The notes under the pieces: generated by a model
Databases searched by the model: none
What the model saw: only the letters and a program-made list of their open reading frames with translations
Told to the model about the DNA's origin: nothing
Made by a program: the position numbers and the translations under genes
In this document: positions 1 through 5,179 of the stretch, piece after piece
Position numbering within the stretch: position 1 is the first letter of the stretch
Layout: each line of letters begins with the position of its first letter
Origin: an uncultured Sphingomonadales bacterium
Lineage (GTDB): Bacteria > Pseudomonadota > Alphaproteobacteria > Sphingomonadales > Sphingomonadaceae
NCBI GenBank assembly: GCA_903958285.1
Contig: CAJBSR010000410.1
Location: 1-5,179, forward strand
DNA length: 5,179 bases
Direction of reading: 5' to 3'

Positions 1-1
1 C

Positions 2-295
2 CTGACTGGTGAATTCGTTTCGGCACAGCGCGCTTATGAAATGGGTCTTATCAACCGCGTCGTCGAAGGCGTCGCGTTGGAGGGTGCTTTGCAGCTGGCT
101 GAAGCGATCAGCGCCAATGGCCCGCTGGCTGTGGCAGCATCCAAGAAGGTGATTCGCGAACAGCAGGACTGGTCACAGGCAGAACAATGGAAGAACCAGT
201 ACGCCCTGACTGCCAAAGTCTTTACATCAAGCGATGCAAGAGAAGGGGCGGCCGCCTTTGCCCAGAAGCGCGCGCCCAACTGGACAGGATCGTGA
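2..295 (+). CDS. Enoyl-CoA hydratase/isomerase (crotonase) family protein, C-terminal part
   Basis: The reading frame is open from base 2 to a TGA at 293-295 and gives 97 residues; the start lies left of the window. It reads like the C-terminal third of a crotonase: an LTGEFVSAQRAYEMGLINRVV segment (family pattern: ftG..i.A.eA...GLVn.Vv), then LAEAISANGPLAVAASKKVI (family: lA..Ia..PlAv...K), and near the end SSDAREGAAAFAQKRAPNW, which corresponds to the usual S.D..EG..AF.eKR.P.w. Crotonases hydrate or isomerise acyl-CoA thioesters, typically in fatty-acid or amino-acid degradation in the cytosol. The oxyanion-hole and catalytic Glu regions lie in the missing N-terminal part, so the exact substrate cannot be judged. 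It is followed by 171 non-coding bases, so it is probably the last gene of its transcript. Family confidence is high and substrate confidence is low. Confidence 0.93.
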   Translation: MTGEFVSAQRAYEMGLINRVVEGVALEGALQLAEAISANGPLAVAASKKVIREQQDWSQAEQWKNQYALTAKVFTSSDAREGAAAFAQKRAPNWTGS

Positions 296-310
296 TCGTA
301 CAAACACTTA

Positions 311-322
311 GGTAAAATTACC
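311..322. promoter_or_regulatory. Small inverted repeat GGTAA-AA-TTACC in the activator leader
   Basis: Five-base perfect arms (GGTAA 311-315, TTACC 318-322) flank a two-base centre, 16 bases after the crotonase stop. A CATAAT hexamer at 336-341 resembles a -10 element, which would place this repeat around the matching -35 position, where an operator could sit. No recognisable -35 box accompanies it. Arms this short arise by chance, so the assignment as an operator is inference and weak. Confidence 0.2.
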
Positions 323-376
323 GCAGTAGTCACACCATAATGGCATGAAATACCCTCAATACGGCCTCGGTTGTCG

Positions 377-390
377 GGCCTGAAAAGGCC
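377..390 (+). other. Short hairpin GGCCT-GAAA-AGGCC between crotonase and activator genes
   Basis: A perfect five-base-pair, GC-rich stem (377-381 with 386-390) closes a GAAA tetraloop, a stable RNA loop type. It lies 81 bases past the crotonase stop and 76 bases before the activator ATG. The following bases (AGAATTTAG) are AT-rich but contain no T run, so it is not a classical intrinsic terminator. It could weakly terminate the crotonase transcript or lie in the activator's 5' leader. The structure is read directly; its role is unknown. Confidence 0.3.
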
Positions 391-432
391 AGAATTTAGA
401 CCTTGTTAACTGCGGGAAACGCACTTGGTTCG

Positions 433-447
433 TGTCCGATCCGGACA
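433..447. promoter_or_regulatory. Perfect inverted repeat TGTCCG-ATC-CGGACA, candidate operator
   Basis: Six-base perfect arms (433-438 and 442-447) flank ATC. The repeat ends five bases before the activator's Shine-Dalgarno and about 20 bases before its ATG. This is a natural place for an autoregulatory protein site, or for a small RNA hairpin affecting ribosome access. The GTC...GAC ends recall the outer bases of the Pseudomonas FleQ box, but the spacing differs by one base (seven between them here, eight in that box) and the AT-rich core is absent. Any FleQ-like reading is therefore speculative. Confidence 0.35.
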
Positions 448-452
448 AAAAC

Positions 453-459
453 AGGTGGG
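453..459 (+). promoter_or_regulatory. Ribosome binding site that fixes the activator start
   Basis: AGGTGGG lies seven bases upstream of the ATG at 467, a strong near-consensus Shine-Dalgarno at good spacing. An in-frame TTG at 425 would lengthen the protein by 14 residues but has no comparable site. The segment between TTG and ATG carries the palindrome, which fits untranslated leader better than coding sequence. Confidence 0.7.
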
Positions 460-466
460 TTCAAAA

Positions 467-1588
467 ATGGTGCAGGTCGCAACACGTAGGTCAACAGAGG
501 TTCTGGAAGACGATGATCTGATCGTCGGCAACAGCCCGGCGATCCGTGCGCTGCGCCAGATTATCGCCCGGGTCGCGCCGACCACTGCGTCGGTGCTGAT
601 CACGGGGCCTTCGGGGTCTGGCAAGGAACTGGTGGCGCAAGCGATCCATGCGGCGAGCACACGGGCAAGCCAAACCTTTGTCGCCCTCAACTGCGGTGCC
701 ATTCCGGCAGAGCTGATGGAGTCCGAATTGTTCGGGCATGAACGTGGCGCTTTCACCGGGGCGGCCACGCGCCGCATCGGTCGCTTTGAAGAAGCAAATG
801 GCGGCACGCTCTTCCTCGACGAAATCGGCGACATGCGTTTCGATATGCAGGTGAAGCTGCTCCGCGTGCTGGAAGACGGGCTGGTTCAGCGTGTCGGTGG
901 CGGCGCGCCAATTGCTGCGAACGTGCGTATCATTTCCGCCACGCACCAGAATATTGACGACGCCATCCGCGACAACCGCTTCCGCGAAGACCTCTATTTC
1001 CGCCTTGGCGTCGTGCCGATCAGCGTGCCTGCGCTTGCTGAACGTGTGGAAGACATTCCTCTCCTCATCGCCCATTTCCGCAAGACCCGCGGTGGCCCGT
1101 CGCGCGCAACCTTTGACCGTGATGCCATGATGCGCCTGATGGGGCATGAATGGCCGGGCAATGTCCGCGAACTGCGCAACGTTGTGGAGCGTGCTGACAT
1201 CCTGTTCGGTGGCATGACCATCGGCTCGGATGAAGTTGAACAGTTGCTCGGCCTCCGCTCGGGCCGCCCGCTTCGTATTGTTGATCTTCCCGCGCGCGCA
1301 GAAGCCATATCGCGCGCCGAAGAGACGCCTGTGCCGGTTACACCGTTCCCCTTAGCAGCGGCACAGGCGTCGCCCTCCCACGCGCGCACCGTCAACACGG
1401 TGCCTGCAGACCCGCATGCGCCGATTGATTTGAAGGTGCTGGTGGAAACGATGGAACAGGAGCGCATTCAAATGGCGCTGGAAGCCGCCGACGGGGTCAT
1501 TTCCGAAGCGGCACGCCTCCTGACGCTGAAGCGCACCACGCTCATTGAAAAGATGCGCAAATATGGTGTCGGGAAACAGGCTGCCTGA
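467..1588 (+). CDS. FleQ-like sigma-54-dependent activator (AAA+ plus Fis HTH) lacking an N-terminal sensor domain
   Basis: This is a 373-residue cytosolic enhancer-binding protein that would remodel RNA polymerase carrying sigma-54 using ATP. A short 20-residue lead is followed directly by the AAA+ domain: VGNSPAI near 20-26, Walker A GPSGSGKE 47-54, the sigma-54 contact loop GAFTGA 94-99, Walker B GGTLFLDE 112-119, sensor I ISATH 156-160, arginine-finger region FREDLYFRL 172-180 and sensor II WPGNVREL 229-236. A Pro/Ala-rich linker (about 265-318) leads to a Fis-type helix-turn-helix (about 321-366). Its ending, RTTLIEKMRKYGV, is very like that of FleQ/FlrA flagellar master regulators. FleQ proteins carry an N-terminal REC-like domain and an LFRS motif that binds c-di-GMP; here both are absent, with EDDDLIVG where LFRS.VG would be. 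An in-frame stop TAA at 407-409 excludes a longer N-terminus. No flagellar gene is visible, so a motility role is inference. The gene converges with the isonitrile-hydratase-like gene. Confidence 0.92.
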   Translation: MVQVATRRSTEVLEDDDLIVGNSPAIRALRQIIARVAPTTASVLITGPSGSGKELVAQAIHAASTRASQTFVALNCGAIPAELMESELFGHERGAFTGAATRRIGRFEEANGGTLFLDEIGDMRFDMQVKLLRVLEDGLVQRVGGGAPIAANVRIISATHQNIDDAIRDNRFREDLYFRLGVVPISVPALAERVEDIPLLIAHFRKTRGGPSRATFDRDAMMRLMGHEWPGNVRELRNVVERADILFGGMTIGSDEVEQLLGLRSGRPLRIVDLPARAEAISRAEETPVPVTPFPLAAAQASPSHARTVNTVPADPHAPIDLKVLVETMEQERIQMALEAADGVISEAARLLTLKRTTLIEKMRKYGVGKQAA

Positions 1589-1610
1589 TCAGGCGGTAAA
1601 GCCAAGCCTG
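1577..1610. repeat. Nested palindromes spanning the convergent stop codons; possible bidirectional termination structure
   Basis: GCCTGATCAGGC (1583-1594) is a perfect 12-base palindrome containing both stop codons: TGA 1586-1588 on plus, and TGA read on minus from 1591 down to 1589. Around it, CAGGC and GCCTG alternate: CAGGC 1577-1581, GCCTG 1583-1587, CAGGC 1590-1594, GCCTG 1606-1610. The outer arms extend to CAGGCT/AGCCTG (1577-1582 with 1605-1610). Transcripts from either strand could fold into alternative hairpins here. No T run follows on either side, so factor-independent termination is not shown. Confidence 0.4.
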
Positions 1611-2272
1611 CGCGCCGCCGCGTCCAATCGCGTGATCCGGTCCGGCGCAATGCGGTTGGCGCGGTCTGTATAGGCCGCAACGATCTCCGGCCCGGCCCCT
1701 TCGATGGAGCCTGCATTGAAGGGCGGTGTCGGATCATATTCCAGCGCGAGTTGAATGGTCCGGGCGATGGTGTCCCCCGCAATCTTGGCAGTCAGCGCCA
1801 GCGCAAAATCAATGCCCGCCGTTACGCCGCCGCCCGTCGCCCGATTCCGGTCCATCACGGACCGCGCGTGAACTGGCGTTGCCCCGAACAGCGCCAGCTT
1901 GTCATGCCAGGCCCAGTGCGTCGTCGCCTGATAGCCCTCTAATAGGCCTGCGGCGCCAAGGATCAGCGCGCCGGTGCACACGCTCGTCACCCATTGCGCC
2001 TCTGCCCCCGCGCGGCGCACCCAGCCAAGCGCGGCCTCATTGTCGATCACATCGGCAATGCCCATGCCGCCGGGCACGCAAAGCAGATCTGGCGATGGCA
2101 TATCCGCAAAGGTCGCATTGGGCAGGATCGAGAAACCGGCATCGGTCGGCACGGGGTCAAGATTTTCCCAAACCAGATGGACGCGTGCGCCGGGTAGGCG
2201 GGACAGCACTTGGGCCGGCCCGGTCAGATCGAGTTGGGTGACACCGGGGAACAGCAGAAAGGCGATGTCCAT
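1589..2272 (-). CDS. inhA: DJ-1/PfpI family protein, isonitrile hydratase-like
   Basis: This 227-residue protein has the DJ-1/PfpI (class I glutamine amidotransferase-like) fold and strongly resembles Pseudomonas isonitrile hydratase (InhA), which converts isonitriles to N-substituted formamides. Visible InhA-like blocks are FLLFPGVTQLDLTGP (5-19), VPGGMG (66-71), the nucleophile elbow VTSVCTGALILGAAGLL (95-111), ATTHWAWHDKLALFGATPVH (116-135), TGGGVTAGIDFALAL (146-160) and the tail LEYDPTPPFNAGS (177-189). The predicted nucleophile is Cys99. Thr100 and Asp15 match the residues reported as important in InhA (Cys101, Thr102, Asp17), with a constant offset of two. Length is normal for InhA and there is no C-terminal AraC domain, which separates it from GATase1-AraC regulators. 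I chose the ATG at 2272 because a GGGAG site sits eight bases upstream; a GTG at 2281 lies within that site. It follows smc closely. The natural substrate in this organism is unknown, and the symbol reflects family resemblance only. Confidence 0.88.
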   Translation of the reverse strand: MDIAFLLFPGVTQLDLTGPAQVLSRLPGARVHLVWENLDPVPTDAGFSILPNATFADMPSPDLLCVPGGMGIADVIDNEAALGWVRRAGAEAQWVTSVCTGALILGAAGLLEGYQATTHWAWHDKLALFGATPVHARSVMDRNRATGGGVTAGIDFALALTAKIAGDTIARTIQLALEYDPTPPFNAGSIEGAGPEIVAAYTDRANRIAPDRITRLDAAARRLGFTA

Positions 2273-2280
2273 ATGCGGCA

Positions 2281-2285
2281 CTCCC
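2281..2285 (-). promoter_or_regulatory. Ribosome binding site of the inhA-like gene, overlapping the smc stop codon
   Basis: On the minus strand the sequence reads TAGGGAG followed by eight bases and then ATG. GGGAG is a good Shine-Dalgarno for the ATG at 2272, and its first G is the last base of the smc stop TAG (2287-2285). A ribosome finishing smc therefore stops on this site, which suggests translational coupling of the two genes. Confidence 0.65.
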
Positions 2286-5179
2286 TATTCGGCGGCGAGC
2301 AGTTCTTCCGCCCCGCCCAGATCAACAGAGACCAGCTTTGAGATGCCGCGTTCGACCATCGTCACGCCAAACAGGCGGTGCATGCGGCTCATCGTCACGG
2401 CATTGTGGGTGACGATCAGATAGCGCGTGTCTGTGTCGCGCGACATGACATCGAGCAGCCCGCAAAAGCGTTCAATATTCGCATCGTCGAGCGGCGCATC
2501 GACTTCATCGAGGACGCAGATGGGTGCAGGGTTGGTCAGGAACAAACCAAAGATCAAAGCGACCGCTGTCAGCGCCTGTTCCCCACCCGACAGCAGCGTG
2601 AGCGATTGGAGCTTTTTGCCCGGTGGCTGGGCGAAGATTTCCAGTCCCGCTTCCAACGGATCATCGCTGTCAATGAGCGCAAGGTGCGCCGCCCCGCCAT
2701 TGAACAGGGTTGAAAAGAGGCGCTCGAAATGGCCGTTGACCCGCTCAAACGCATCAAGCAGCCGGGCGCGACCCTCGCGGTTGAGGCTGCCGATCGAGCC
2801 GCGCAGACGGTTGACGGCCTCGATCAGTTCATCACGCTCAACGATGGAGCGGCTATGTTCGCCTTCAATTTCGGCGAGCTCAGTTTCAGCGACAAGGTTG
2901 ACGGGCCCGAGCCGTTCGCGATCCGCCATCAGCCGGTCATGGTCCGACGATTCGGCTTCGGCATGGCGAACGGTGTCGGCATCAAACCCTGCCTTTTCGG
3001 GGAGCAGCGGCGGCGGGCATTCAAAGCGTTCGCCCGACACACGGCCCATTTCGATGCGGCGCAGTTCCTGATTTTCTGCGCGCGCGACGGCGCCTGCACG
3101 GGTTTCGCGGACGGCTGCCAGCGCTTCTCCGGCTTCGGCCAAATGCGCCTCCAGCTTGCGGAGTTCGGCTTCGGCGGCACGTTCAGCGGCAACGGCTTCG
3201 GTCGCAGTGGCGGACAGGGCGGTCACATCGGTTTCAAGCGCCGCGATCTGCGCGTCCAGCTTGGCAGGCGCATCGGCCAGCGTGAGCGCCTCGGCTTCGG
3301 CGGCCTTGGCGCGCTTGGTCATTTCATCGATGCGGCGGGCGGCCTCGCCTGCGCGGGATTTCCAGTTGCGATGTTCGGCCTGTGCTGAATCAAGCCGCGC
3401 CCGGTCCTCGCCGATGCTGCGATCAAGGCTCGCGCTTTCGGCCTTTAACTGCGCGACAACGGCGCGCGCTGATTCGGCAGAGGTCTGGAGCGTCGCGACC
3501 TGCTGTGCCGTCGCACTGCCATCCGGCAGAGACTGTCGTGCGGTCTGTGCGGCACGGGCTTCGGCTTCAGCCTCGGCGCGTTCCTTAGCGACGCGGTCGA
3601 GCCGTTCGGCCATTTCCGATTTGCGGGAGGCGAGCCGTTCGAGCGCCTGCTGCGCCTGATCCGCATCGCGCGCCGCTTGCCGCGCGCGGCTTTCGGCATC
3701 GGCAAGGGCGCGGCGACCGGCCTCAGCGGATGTCCGCGCTGTCTCCATTGCGGTCTGGGCGGTCGCGACACTGGTTTTTAAAGAATCAACTGAGGCTTGG
3801 GCACCCGGTACGTCTGCGCGCAAGGCATCGAGGCGGTTGAGACGGATGAGCCGTTCTGCGGCAGCGGCACCAAGGTCCGTTGCGACATAGCCGTCCCAGC
3901 GCCGCAGGCGGCCTTCCTTGGTCACGATCCGCTGGCCGACCGCAAGCGGCGCGCCATCATCGCTGTCGACCACACCGACCTGCGATAAGCGGCGAGCGAG
4001 CGCTGCCGGGGCTGTCACTTTATCGGCAAGACACAAAGCGCCTGCGGGCAGTTTGGGGTCACTGACTTGCACCTCTGCGCCGGTCCAGCCGCGCTTGCCA
4101 TCGGCCCCCAGTGCAGCGTCGAGATCATCGCCGAGGGCTGCTGCCAGTGCCTGTTCAAACCCCGGCTGGGCCTTGATCGCATCAAGCACCCGGTTGCCGC
4201 TGCTACCCTGTGCCACGGCCTTTTCCAGCGCGCGCATTTCACTTTCGAGGGCAGCCAAAGCGGCTTGTGCCGAGGCAAGGTTCGACTGTGCGGCGTCGCG
4301 GGACACAGAGGCCGCTTCGCGCGCAGCATCGGCATCGGCCATCGCCTTTTGGGCGGTTTGCGTATCGGCATCGGCTTCCGCGCTGGCAAGTTGGGCGGCA
4401 TCTAACTGAGCGCGCAGCGGGGCATCATCGCCGAGTGCTGCCATTTGCTGCTCAATCTGCGCTGTGTCGCGCTGGGCGCGTTCCAGTCGCTGTGCGGCGG
4501 CGGCCATGGCGGCGTCTGCGACACGCGCTTCAGCCTGTTCGCGGGCCTGTGCGGACAGCGCTTGGGCGAGCGCGACTTCGGAATCTCGACCGGCGGCTTC
4601 GGCCGTGGCCAGCCGTTCAATCAATTGCGGGCGGCCCGCCTCGGCTGATTTGATCCGCGCGTCGAGCGACTTGGCTTCGGCGTCGAGCCGGGCGAGCGCT
4701 TGGGCCGCGTCATTGGCCAGTTCGCCTTCGCGCGCGCGGTCCGCCTCAAGCCGTTCGGCTTGCGCTTCCAGATCAGCGATCCGCCGGTCCAGCGCCTGAC
4801 GCTCGGTGCGCAGGGCGGCGAGCTTGTGCCCTGCCTCATTCGCCTTGTCGCGCGCGGAGATGGCAGCGACGCGAAGGTCGCCTAAGGTTGTCACGGACTG
4901 GGCGTGATAGGCCGCAGCCGCGCGCTGGACTTCGGCGGCCTTTTGCACGGCCTCTTCAGCGACAGCCGCTTCGGCCTTGGCTTTGTCGGCAGCGGCGGCG
5001 GCATCGCGCCAGCGGGCAAAGATCAGCCGCCCTTCGGCGATGCGGATGTCGGTGGAAAGCTTGCGATAGCGTTCGGCCGCCCGCGCCTGCCGCCGGAGTG
5101 TGCCGGCCCTTTGCTCCATGTCGGAAAGGACTTCGTTTAACCGGTTGAGGTTGGTCTCGGTTGCACGCAGCTTTTGTTC
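2285..5179 (-). CDS. smc: Chromosome segregation protein SMC, missing its N-terminal part (cut by the right edge)
   Basis: The frame is open from the right edge to TAG at 2287-2285, giving 964 visible residues. About 165 N-terminal residues with the Walker A site should lie outside the window. SMC dimers with ScpA/ScpB form the bacterial condensin ring that loads near parS and juxtaposes chromosome arms. From the edge: the end of the first head half with LRATETNLNRLNEVLSD and the LRRQARAAERYRKL segment; an Ala/Glu/Arg-rich coiled-coil arm (to about 4200); a compact hinge (about 4195-3809); the returning coiled coil (to about 2930); and the C-terminal head. Head motifs are LGPVNL near 2905-2888, ABC signature LSGGE at 2593-2579, Walker B ICVLDEVDAPLDD at about 2521-2483 and the switch His in IVTHN at about 2407. 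The two arms are of similar length (about 300-330 residues), as required for antiparallel pairing. An internal ATG at 5119 is not the start, because family sequence continues upstream of it. The inhA-like gene follows immediately. Confidence 0.97.
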   Translation of the reverse strand, partial: EQKLRATETNLNRLNEVLSDMEQRAGTLRRQARAAERYRKLSTDIRIAEGRLIFARWRDAAAAADKAKAEAAVAEEAVQKAAEVQRAAAAYHAQSVTTLGDLRVAAISARDKANEAGHKLAALRTERQALDRRIADLEAQAERLEADRAREGELANDAAQALARLDAEAKSLDARIKSAEAGRPQLIERLATAEAAGRDSEVALAQALSAQAREQAEARVADAAMAAAAQRLERAQRDTAQIEQQMAALGDDAPLRAQLDAAQLASAEADADTQTAQKAMADADAAREAASVSRDAAQSNLASAQAALAALESEMRALEKAVAQGSSGNRVLDAIKAQPGFEQALAAALGDDLDAALGADGKRGWTGAEVQVSDPKLPAGALCLADKVTAPAALARRLSQVGVVDSDDGAPLAVGQRIVTKEGRLRRWDGYVATDLGAAAAERLIRLNRLDALRADVPGAQASVDSLKTSVATAQTAMETARTSAEAGRRALADAESRARQAARDADQAQQALERLASRKSEMAERLDRVAKERAEAEAEARAAQTARQSLPDGSATAQQVATLQTSAESARAVVAQLKAESASLDRSIGEDRARLDSAQAEHRNWKSRAGEAARRIDEMTKRAKAAEAEALTLADAPAKLDAQIAALETDVTALSATATEAVAAERAAEAELRKLEAHLAEAGEALAAVRETRAGAVARAENQELRRIEMGRVSGERFECPPPLLPEKAGFDADTVRHAEAESSDHDRLMADRERLGPVNLVAETELAEIEGEHSRSIVERDELIEAVNRLRGSIGSLNREGRARLLDAFERVNGHFERLFSTLFNGGAAHLALIDSDDPLEAGLEIFAQPPGKKLQSLTLLSGGEQALTAVALIFGLFLTNPAPICVLDEVDAPLDDANIERFCGLLDVMSRDTDTRYLIVTHNAVTMSRMHRLFGVTMVERGISKLVSVDLGGAEELLAAE
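3809..4195 (-). other. SMC hinge domain (compact, alphaproteobacterial type)
   Basis: This about 129-residue globular block interrupts the coiled coil. It begins NRVLDAIKAQPGFEQALAAALGDDLDAAL and ends RWDGYVATDLGAAAAERLIR before the second arm. The start matches the general hinge opening (pGyE.Al.aALGd.L), where SMC monomers dimerise. The later glycine-rich and GRATFLPL-like blocks typical of Bacillus-type hinges are not recognisable; instead there are PLAVGQRIVT and GRLRRWDGYV. From memory, alphaproteobacterial SMCs share this shorter form. Boundaries are estimated from the loss of heptad-like, Ala/Glu-rich sequence. Confidence 0.75.

Noticed and set aside
406..420. Possible CtrA-type site (TTAA-N7-TTAA) at TTAACTGCGGGAAAC
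   Set aside because: Only the first half-site matches; the second half reads AAAC. A single TTAA is too common to support a CtrA box.
425..466. TTG at 425 as start of the activator
   Set aside because: It adds 14 unconserved residues encoded by the palindromic leader and lacks a good Shine-Dalgarno, while the ATG at 467 has AGGTGGG seven bases upstream.
296..466. Sigma-54 (-24/-12) promoter upstream of the activator
   Set aside because: TGGCAT at 341-346 resembles a -24 element, but no GC/TTGC follows at the required spacing, so no promoter of this type is supported.
491..1467. Minus-strand open frames opposite the sigma-54 activator
   Set aside because: The plus frame carries every AAA+ motif in order; the opposite frames show no recognisable domain and are byproducts of the biased codon composition.
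1589..2272. DJ-1/PfpI protein as a GATase1-AraC transcription regulator or intracellular protease
   Set aside because: It ends at 227 residues with no helix-turn-helix domain, and its sequence blocks follow isonitrile hydratase rather than PfpI proteases.
2427..3388. Two long plus-strand open frames (about 214 and 219 codons) opposite smc
   Set aside because: They lie antisense to clear smc coding sequence with a strong GC-rich codon pattern. Their translations are low-complexity Ser/Arg- or Gly/Phe-rich products with no family resemblance, as expected of shadow frames.
2930..5100. Repetitive-looking ttcggc/gcgcgc tracts as a tandem repeat or CRISPR-like array
   Set aside because: They have no regular period and are explained by Ala/Glu/Arg-rich heptads of the SMC coiled coils written with GC-rich codons.

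Overview
The window looks like ordinary chromosome from an alphaproteobacterium, most plausibly a member of the Sphingomonadales. The grounds are a moderately high GC content (around 60 % by eye), GC-rich third codon positions, an SMC protein with the compact hinge I associate with alphaproteobacteria, and a FleQ-type sigma-54 activator without its N-terminal sensor domain. The order-level placement is inference. I see no mobile element, tRNA, rRNA, CRISPR array or phage gene.

Layout: (1) Bases 2-295, plus strand, hold the last 97 codons of an enoyl-CoA hydratase/isomerase (crotonase) gene cut by the left edge. (2) Bases 296-466 form a 171-base intergenic leader with three small inverted repeats. 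The most regular is a TGTCCG/CGGACA palindrome just upstream of the next ribosome binding site. (3) Bases 467-1588, plus strand, encode a 373-residue sigma-54 activator with AAA+ and Fis-type DNA-binding domains. It resembles FleQ/FlrA but has neither the N-terminal REC-like domain nor the LFRS c-di-GMP motif. (4) Bases 1589-2272, minus strand, encode a 227-residue DJ-1/PfpI protein very like isonitrile hydratase (InhA). Its stop codon abuts the activator's stop with no base between, inside a perfect palindrome. (5) From 2285 to the right edge, minus strand, lies the chromosome segregation ATPase SMC. The second half of its head, the hinge, the whole C-terminal arm and most of the N-terminal arm are visible. 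The Walker A part lies beyond the right edge.

The minus-strand genes smc and inhA-like are tightly coupled: the inhA-like Shine-Dalgarno overlaps the smc stop codon, so they are probably cotranscribed. The activator converges on this pair and probably has its own promoter in the 296-466 leader. The genes do not form an obvious shared pathway: fatty-acid oxidation, sigma-54 control (possibly of motility), a small hydrolase-like enzyme and chromosome organisation. I found no convincing undescribed system. The points most worth a second look are the sensor-less FleQ-like activator with a palindrome in its leader, the zero-gap convergent junction, and the divergent SMC hinge.
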